From an uncultured Clostridia bacterium (GTDB taxonomy: Bacteria > Bacillota > Clostridia > Christensenellales > DTU072), in assembly GCA_944362765.1 (NCBI GenBank), contig CALVTP010000016.1, positions 1 through 33,286 on the forward strand: DNA of 33,286 nucleotides. Reading direction: 5' to 3'. A program made the translations under genes and the position numbers. Shown piece by piece: positions 28,966 to 33,286 of this stretch. The notes below the pieces were generated by a model that saw only the letters and a list, made by a program, of their open reading frames with translations, was not told the DNA's origin and did not search any database. The first letter of the stretch is position 1. Each line of letters starts with the position of its first letter.

Positions 28966-30915
28966 ATGAGTTTAAAAGCCAAGGTGCAAGACGGACTGTT
29001 GGTCGTAAGACGCTATTGGATGCGTCCGAAAGCGGGCGACGAGGTGGCTTACAAAGAGATAGCGGCATTCAGTGCGGGTTCGATGGGAATGAAGTCGTTC
29101 GGCTCCCTTCTGAACTATATGCAGATGTCGGCTACATGCCTGCTTACCGCTTCCGTTTACGGACTCAGCCCGCGGGCTCTGATGTGGCTTTTTGTCATCA
29201 CCAATATCGTCGGCATAATAAAGACGCCTTTTATAAGTATGCTTGTCGACAACACCAATACGCCGATAGGTAAGTTCCGTCCTTATGTCATCTGGGCGGG
29301 GATACCGGCGGTCATATCGGTGATAGGCTTGACGTGGTTTGTTCCGACGGACGGCGACATGACGACGAAAGTTGTGATCATAGGCATCTTTTTCAATATT
29401 TTAAGTATCGCGCAGCCGCTCATTGCCAATGCGCAGACGGGGATTTCTCAGGTCATAAGCTCCAACTCCCGTGAACGCACCAAAATCATGGGATTTTCGG
29501 AACTTCTCGGCAATCTCGGACCCAGCATCATTCAATTTCTTCTCCCCACTCTGGGCGGGATCTTTTTCGGCGCTTCCGCGATGGAAAACATCCTGACCTA
29601 CCGCATATTCATGCCGATACTTGCCATAGGAAGCTTCTTTTTGGGATTTGTCGCGTTGTACTTTACCAAGGAAAGAGTGGTGCTTCCGAAAGGACACGTA
29701 AACAAGATAAAGTTTTTAGAGGGTTTGAAGATACTTTCCAAGAACAAGGAGTTCGGGGTGGTCACCGTGACGAGGTTCTTCGACGGCTTCAAGGGCGTTC
29801 TGACGACGCTTTTACCGTGGGTCTGCCTCTATCAGCTCGGCAACTCCGGTGTGCAGGGCATCGTTCAGACGATAACCTCTATGGGGTTTACCCCGGGTAT
29901 TATCCTTGCGCCGCTGTTGGTCTCCCGACTCGGCACTAAAAAAGCGGGCTTTATTTTCAACCTCGCCAACTCAGTTGCCGCCGCGATAATGTACTTCACC
30001 TTCAAGCAAGGTTTTGCGTTCTTTGTCATTTCGCTGTTTATTTATAACTTCTGCAACGGACCGCAATACATCATCCAGAATACCATACTTTCGGACGGCT
30101 TCGACTACCAGCAGGACAAGATGAATGTCAGGATAGAGGGCTTCGCGCAGAACTTCCAGACAATGATTTCGACGCTCGGAACGATTCTTTCGACGGTGGT
30201 GTTCACATTTGTCTATGAAAGTAACGGCTTGGTGGCGGACGAAGTCACCGGCGAAACCGATTACAGCATCCTGACAGATGCGGCTGTGCGTGAACCGATT
30301 ATCTCCACCCTCATTATTATCGTCATCATCGCCGCCTTCCTTGCCGCCGTCCCGTATCTTTTCGTCACGCTTGACAGGAAAAAGATGCTTGAAGTGCGCG
30401 CCTCGCTGGAAAAGAAGAAACTCTTTGCAGACCTCGGTCTTACCGACGGAACCGAAGAGGAGCGGCAGCAGGCTTACCAAAACTATCTCGACGAAAAGGC
30501 GGCAAAAGATGAAAAATTGCGCCAAAAGGCAGCCGAGGAAAAGGAGGCACTCAGACTGAAAATACAACGGGAGGAGGCTGCGGAAGCGGAATTCAACAAG
30601 TCTTTGGAGGAAACCAAATCCCGGCTTCTTGCCGAGGGGGTCTCCGAAAAAGAGGCGGATAAGCAGGTAAAAGCGATGAAAAAGATGCGAAAAGAAGAAA
30701 AACGCGCCGCTACCAAAGCCGCCTTCGCAAAGATCCGCGAGGATCAGAAGACGCTGAACGAAAAACGTAAGGCGTTCTGCAAGGATTGGATCGCCCGAGC
30801 CAAAGCCGAAGGTAAAAAGTCGTGGCTCAGAGTGCTGGCAAGGGAGGCTTTCGCCGAAACGCTGGTTACCGCGAAAAACAGTTCCGACGGCGAAAGCGAA
30901 GCCGCCGAAGCTTAA
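28966..30915 (+). CDS. GPH-family sugar transporter with long charged cytoplasmic tail
   Basis: A 649-residue major-facilitator transporter of the glycoside-pentoside-hexuronide:cation symporter type (MelB/UidB-like). About 12 hydrophobic segments occupy residues 30-465. The loop MLVDNTNTPIGKFRPYVIWAG near residues 87-107 is the classic GPH motif (D..T.t..GkfRPyil). Ordinary members end near 450-500 residues. Here about 170 further residues (about 480-649) form a Lys/Glu/Ala-rich, heptad-like coiled coil on the inner face, with no recognised domain. The convergent neighbour is uxaC, so the substrate is likely a glucuronide or hexuronate (inference). A Shine-Dalgarno (GGAAGGTGA) precedes the ATG. 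The gene ends at a bidirectional terminator shared with uxaC. Confidence 0.92.
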   Translation: MSLKAKVQDGLLVVRRYWMRPKAGDEVAYKEIAAFSAGSMGMKSFGSLLNYMQMSATCLLTASVYGLSPRALMWLFVITNIVGIIKTPFISMLVDNTNTPIGKFRPYVIWAGIPAVISVIGLTWFVPTDGDMTTKVVIIGIFFNILSIAQPLIANAQTGISQVISSNSRERTKIMGFSELLGNLGPSIIQFLLPTLGGIFFGASAMENILTYRIFMPILAIGSFFLGFVALYFTKERVVLPKGHVNKIKFLEGLKILSKNKEFGVVTVTRFFDGFKGVLTTLLPWVCLYQLGNSGVQGIVQTITSMGFTPGIILAPLLVSRLGTKKAGFIFNLANSVAAAIMYFTFKQGFAFFVISLFIYNFCNGPQYIIQNTILSDGFDYQQDKMNVRIEGFAQNFQTMISTLGTILSTVVFTFVYESNGLVADEVTGETDYSILTDAAVREPIISTLIIIVIIAAFLAAVPYLFVTLDRKKMLEVRASLEKKKLFADLGLTDGTEEERQQAYQNYLDEKAAKDEKLRQKAAEEKEALRLKIQREEAAEAEFNKSLEETKSRLLAEGVSEKEADKQVKAMKKMRKEEKRAATKAAFAKIREDQKTLNEKRKAFCKDWIARAKAEGKKSWLRVLAREAFAETLVTAKNSSDGESEAAEA

Positions 30916-30936
30916 GCCCTGCAAAACAAAAACCGT

Positions 30937-30968
30937 AAAAAAGCATGGACTTTGCGCCATGCTTTTTT
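30937..30968. terminator. Bidirectional terminator between the transporter gene and uxaC
   Basis: AAAAAAGCATGG (30937-30948), loop ACTTTGCG, CCATGCTTTTTT (30957-30968). Perfect 12-bp symmetry with A- and T-tracts suits termination from both directions. Confidence 0.92.
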
Positions 30969-31052
30969 ATACGCGGGGTCGCGGATAATCGACGATAATG
31001 CCCGGTGCGAAAATTTGTTCAATAGGCTCCGCGCCAGAGGGTAAAGGGGCTG

Positions 31053-32447
31053 TTACAGCCCGAAATAGTTTTTGACGTTGTAATATGCGACGTTTTCCGC
31101 GATTTCGTTAAGATAAGACATGCCTTCCGCCGGATATTGACCGCTGTCCGCAAGGGAACCCAGGTAGTTACAGAATATCCTTCTGAAATAGTCGTGCCTT
31201 GCGTAGGAAAGGAAACTTCTCGAGTCGGTCAGCATACCGATGAAACTTCCGATAGGAGCACCTGCCGCAAAAGTCGCTATCTGCCGTTTCATGCCCTCCA
31301 GGTGGTCGTTGAACCACCATGCGGAACCTTGCTGTACCTTTCCCGGAACTTTGCCGTCGTTATTGAATGCGCCCGCCATCGATACGAGAAGTTCGTTGTC
31401 GGAGGCGTTCAGCGAAAACAGTAATGTTTTCGGGAGCGTTCCCGCACGGCTCAAAGAATCGAGTATCGGATAGAGTCCGTCACCGAACGAAGTCCCGCGC
31501 ACGGAATCGAATCCGGAGTCCGGACCTATCGAAGAAAACATTGCGCTGTTCGGGTTTCTGACGCAGCCGAAGTGAATTTCCATAACTATATCTTTTTTGT
31601 AGTACAGGATACCAAGTCGAACCAAAAGTTCGACTTTATAATTATCCATGTCGGCTTTTTCGAGGGGCTTGCCGGCGAGAGCGAATTCAAAAGCCGTTTC
31701 CGCCGAGAGCGCTTTATCGGAATAAGCCGGAACATAGTCGAGTCCGTGATCGGACGCTCTTGCACCAAGTGAAATAAAATAATCCAGCCGCCCTTCGAGA
31801 GCATACATAAGCGAGTCGAAATCGCTTATTTCCATTCCCGACGCCTCCGAAAGCGAAGCGATATATTCCCGGAATCCGGGCTTGTCGATGGCTATCGCCT
31901 TGTCGGGGCGGAAGGCGGGCAGCACTTTTATTTCAAACCCTTCTTCTTGGAGTTTTTTGTGGTATGTGAGACTTTCTGTGGGGTCGTTCGTCGTTATTAC
32001 GCATTCGACGTTTGCCAGCTTCATGATGTCCCGAGCTCCGAGCTTTAAAAGTCTTTCATTTGCTTTTTCATAAATTTCCTTAGCCGTTTCTTTACTGAGC
32101 GGCGTAGAAATCCCGAGGTAATTTTTCAGTTCCATATGGGAAAAGTGGTATAGCGGATTGCCTGCTAAATAGGGCATTACAGTAGCCCAAGCTACGAATT
32201 TATCGTAGTCTTCGGCATCGCCCGTTATCAGCTTTTCCGGGACTCCCATATTCCTTAACGCCCGCCACTTGTAGTGGTCGCCGTGAAGCCAGGCTTCCGT
32301 CAGCGAGCGGAACTTTTTGTTTTCGTAGATTTCTTTAGCGTCTAAGTGGCAGTGGTAATCTATTATCGGAAGCTTTGACGCGGAGCGATAAAGCTCTTTT
32401 GCGGCATCCGATTCCAACAAAAAATCGTTGTCCATGAATTTTTTCAT
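31053..32447 (-). CDS. uxaC: Glucuronate isomerase (uronate isomerase)
   Basis: It converts D-glucuronate to D-fructuronate (and D-galacturonate to D-tagaturonate), the first step of hexuronate breakdown. It has 464 residues, normal for the UxaC family of the amidohydrolase superfamily. Motifs: IIDYHCHLD (about 28-36, metal-binding HxH), WRALRNMGVPEKLITG (about 60-77), and EIHFGCVRNPN in the middle. SARHDYFRRIFC-like text near the C-terminus (LSYARHDYFRRIFC) is typical. A strong Shine-Dalgarno (GGAGGTG) lies 4 nt before the ATG. Its own promoter is at 32482-32510. No uxaB, uxuA or kdgK lies in the window, so the rest of the pathway is elsewhere. The convergent GPH transporter probably supplies substrate. 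Confidence 0.97.
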   Translation of the reverse strand: MKKFMDNDFLLESDAAKELYRSASKLPIIDYHCHLDAKEIYENKKFRSLTEAWLHGDHYKWRALRNMGVPEKLITGDAEDYDKFVAWATVMPYLAGNPLYHFSHMELKNYLGISTPLSKETAKEIYEKANERLLKLGARDIMKLANVECVITTNDPTESLTYHKKLQEEGFEIKVLPAFRPDKAIAIDKPGFREYIASLSEASGMEISDFDSLMYALEGRLDYFISLGARASDHGLDYVPAYSDKALSAETAFEFALAGKPLEKADMDNYKVELLVRLGILYYKKDIVMEIHFGCVRNPNSAMFSSIGPDSGFDSVRGTSFGDGLYPILDSLSRAGTLPKTLLFSLNASDNELLVSMAGAFNNDGKVPGKVQQGSAWWFNDHLEGMKRQIATFAAGAPIGSFIGMLTDSRSFLSYARHDYFRRIFCNYLGSLADSGQYPAEGMSYLNEIAENVAYYNVKNYFGL

Positions 32448-32458
32448 TTTTCACCTCC

Positions 32459-32468
32459 GGCGTACGCC
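32459..32468. promoter_or_regulatory. 10-bp palindrome in the uxaC leader
   Basis: GGCGTACGCC is a perfect palindrome. It lies between the promoter and the Shine-Dalgarno of uxaC, at about +10 to +20 of the transcript. It could be a repressor operator for uronate control. A single short palindrome is weak evidence. Confidence 0.35.
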
Positions 32469-32481
32469 TTTTTACCCGTTT

Positions 32482-32510
32482 ATTATAACTTATTCGTGCG
32501 GTGTTTTCAA
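32482..32510 (-). promoter_or_regulatory. uxaC promoter
   Basis: On minus: TTGAAA (32510-32505), a 17-bp spacer and a perfect TATAAT (32487-32482). The leader of about 30 nt contains the palindrome at 32459-32468 and then the Shine-Dalgarno. Confidence 0.72.
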
Positions 32511-32596
32511 GCCGGGCTCCGACATTTTTTTGCGTTTCGGTTGGTTTGTAAGTCATTCCGGGAAACATTTTTCCTGACCGATATTATTTTGTCGAT

Positions 32597-32622
32597 TTAT
32601 TCCGACGTGTCCGACGGAATAA
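32597..32622. promoter_or_regulatory. Inverted repeat upstream of uxaC
   Basis: TTATTCCG (32597-32604) and CGGAATAA (32615-32622), with a smaller GAC/GTC pair in the loop. It lies about 90 bp upstream of the uxaC -35 box and about 200 bp before the S10 promoter. No gene ends nearby, so it is more likely a protein-binding site than a terminator. The stretch 32623-32825 is AT-rich and otherwise featureless. Confidence 0.35.
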
Positions 32623-32825
32623 AAAACACTTTGCTTTTTTTTGGAACGGTGTGAAGGCGCCGTTTGTGCCGCGCGACCCGTTTGGGATCGGCGGTTTATC
32701 TTAGAATCATTATATATATAATATAAGAAAATCTTTTAAATTGTGTTTTCCCGCGTCGCGGATCGCAAGATATGGTGCGGCGCAAAAATTTTTCCGAAAA
32801 AATTTAAAAAAGTGCGTTTAAACGT

Positions 32826-32854
32826 TTGACACTCTTCCGTGTGTTTGCTATTAT
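32826..32854 (+). promoter_or_regulatory. Promoter of the S10 operon
   Basis: A perfect TTGACA (32826-32831), a 17-bp spacer and TATTAT (32849-32854). A/T tracts just upstream (about 32785-32812) could serve as an UP element, as expected for a ribosomal protein operon. Confidence 0.7.
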
Positions 32855-32860
32855 TGTGAG

Positions 32861-33065
32861 GCTGGCTACGAGGATTTTGCCTGTTTTGGCGCAAAAGAGC
32901 TCGTTTAAGTGACCGACGATGGAATATTGCGTTTGCTGCATTCGTCAATTCCGGAGGAACACAGTAAGACCCTTCACGAAGCGGCTCGAAGCCGTTAATT
33001 AAATCGGAAGAGGGCAAACACGCGGAAGCGTGGTAAACAGAGACATCCAAGGAGGACAACAATAC
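32861..33065 (+). promoter_or_regulatory. Long structured leader of the S10 operon
   Basis: About 205 nt lie between the predicted transcript start and rpsJ. Stems visible: TTTTGC with GCAAAA around 32876-32896, GACGA (32915-32919) with TCGTC (32942-32946), CGGCT with AGCCG around the loop CGA near 32982-32994, and CACGC with GCGTG around the loop GGAA near 33019-33032. Such length and structure suit autogenous control by a ribosomal protein, as L4 does on S10 leaders in other bacteria. I do not recognise a specific known motif. A 27-codon frame (32919-33002, starting MEYCVCCIRQF) lies inside without a ribosome site. Confidence 0.45.
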
Positions 33066-33286
33066 ATGGCAGGTCAAAAGATCAGAATCAAGCTGAAAGC
33101 TTACGACCACAATCTGATTGACGCATCTTGCGCTAAGATAGTAGATGCCGCTCAGAGTACCGGCGCCAGCATTTCGGGACCTATACCGCTACCGACGGAG
33201 AAAGAAGTTGTGACCATTCTTCGTTCCCCGCACAAGGACAAAGACAGCCGCGAGCAATTCGAACTTCGCACGCACAAGCGTCTTAT
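33066..33286 (+). CDS. rpsJ: 30S ribosomal protein S10 (5' part, cut by the window end)
   Basis: The N-terminal 73 residues of S10 (NusE), a component of the small-subunit head that also acts in transcription antitermination. The start [19 protein letters not shown] and the later GPIPLPTEK and FELRTHKRL are diagnostic. A strong Shine-Dalgarno (AAGGAGG) lies 6-7 nt upstream. About 30 more residues are expected beyond the window. rpsJ normally opens the S10 operon (rplC, rplD and so on), so those genes probably follow. Confidence 0.97.
   Translation, partial: MAGQKIRIKLKAYDHNLIDASCAKIVDAAQSTGASISGPIPLPTEKEVVTILRSPHKDKDSREQFELRTHKRL

Noticed and set aside
30483..30716. Separate small gene at the transporter's C-terminal tail
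   Set aside because: The tail is continuous in frame with the transporter and has no stop or new ribosome site. The opposite-strand frame is a shadow.

Overview
The window looks like a chromosomal segment of an endospore-forming (or ancestrally endospore-forming) Bacillota, most likely an uncultured Clostridia lineage. This is inference. It rests on a SpoIIQ-like M23 protein behind a forespore-type promoter, MazF/EndoA, a rubredoxin plus flavodiiron pair, the TatD plus TatD-linked radical SAM pair, canonical sigma-A promoters (TTGNNN, N17, TATAAT), and coding GC near 50 percent. No rRNA, tRNA or transposase gene was found, and no CRISPR array.

Layout. (1) Positions 1-2547 hold no credible gene. 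They contain a strong promoter at 312-340, a degenerate 50-bp tandem repeat array, a long nested hairpin, 23-bp dispersed repeats, and three diverged copies of a structured element whose stems show compensatory base changes. (2) 2548-7799 is an operon: a membrane-anchored protein with two zinc-ribbon-like Cys4 modules, a LolD/MacB-type ABC ATPase and an 854-residue FtsX-type permease. (3) 7971-10907 (minus) is tyrS-yigZ-ilvE with overlapping or nearly touching genes. (4) 11353-16748 holds an exported endonuclease/phosphatase-fold protein, a UPF0173 metallo-beta-lactamase-fold protein, rho with a repetitive N-terminal insert, a small membrane protein and recX. Convergent mazF has no visible antitoxin gene. 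(5) 17362-20749 is metG, tatD and the TatD-linked radical SAM gene. (6) 20894-23392 is a sodium:solute symporter and a spoIIQ-like gene. (7) 23474-25698 is a TtcA-type tRNA thiolase and a flavodiiron protein, divergent from a short rubredoxin across an intergenic dyad. (8) 25823-28697 is rsmA/ksgA, a compact candidate structured RNA, and two unrecognised genes. (9) 28966-32447 is a GPH-family sugar transporter with an unusual charged cytoplasmic tail, convergent with uxaC (glucuronate isomerase). (10) From 32826 a strong promoter and a roughly 205-nt leader precede rpsJ (S10), which runs off the window and probably begins the S10 ribosomal protein operon.

Functional themes. The flavodiiron protein and rubredoxin probably form an O2/NO-detoxifying electron chain. 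The GPH transporter and uxaC suggest uronate or glucuronide use. At least four genes (2548, 16134, 20894, 25413 minus) have a good -10 box only 6-9 nt before the start codon and no Shine-Dalgarno sequence, so they are predicted to be leaderless or nearly so. The most promising undescribed material is the structured repeat family at 1281-2510 and the candidate RNA at 26721-26830.
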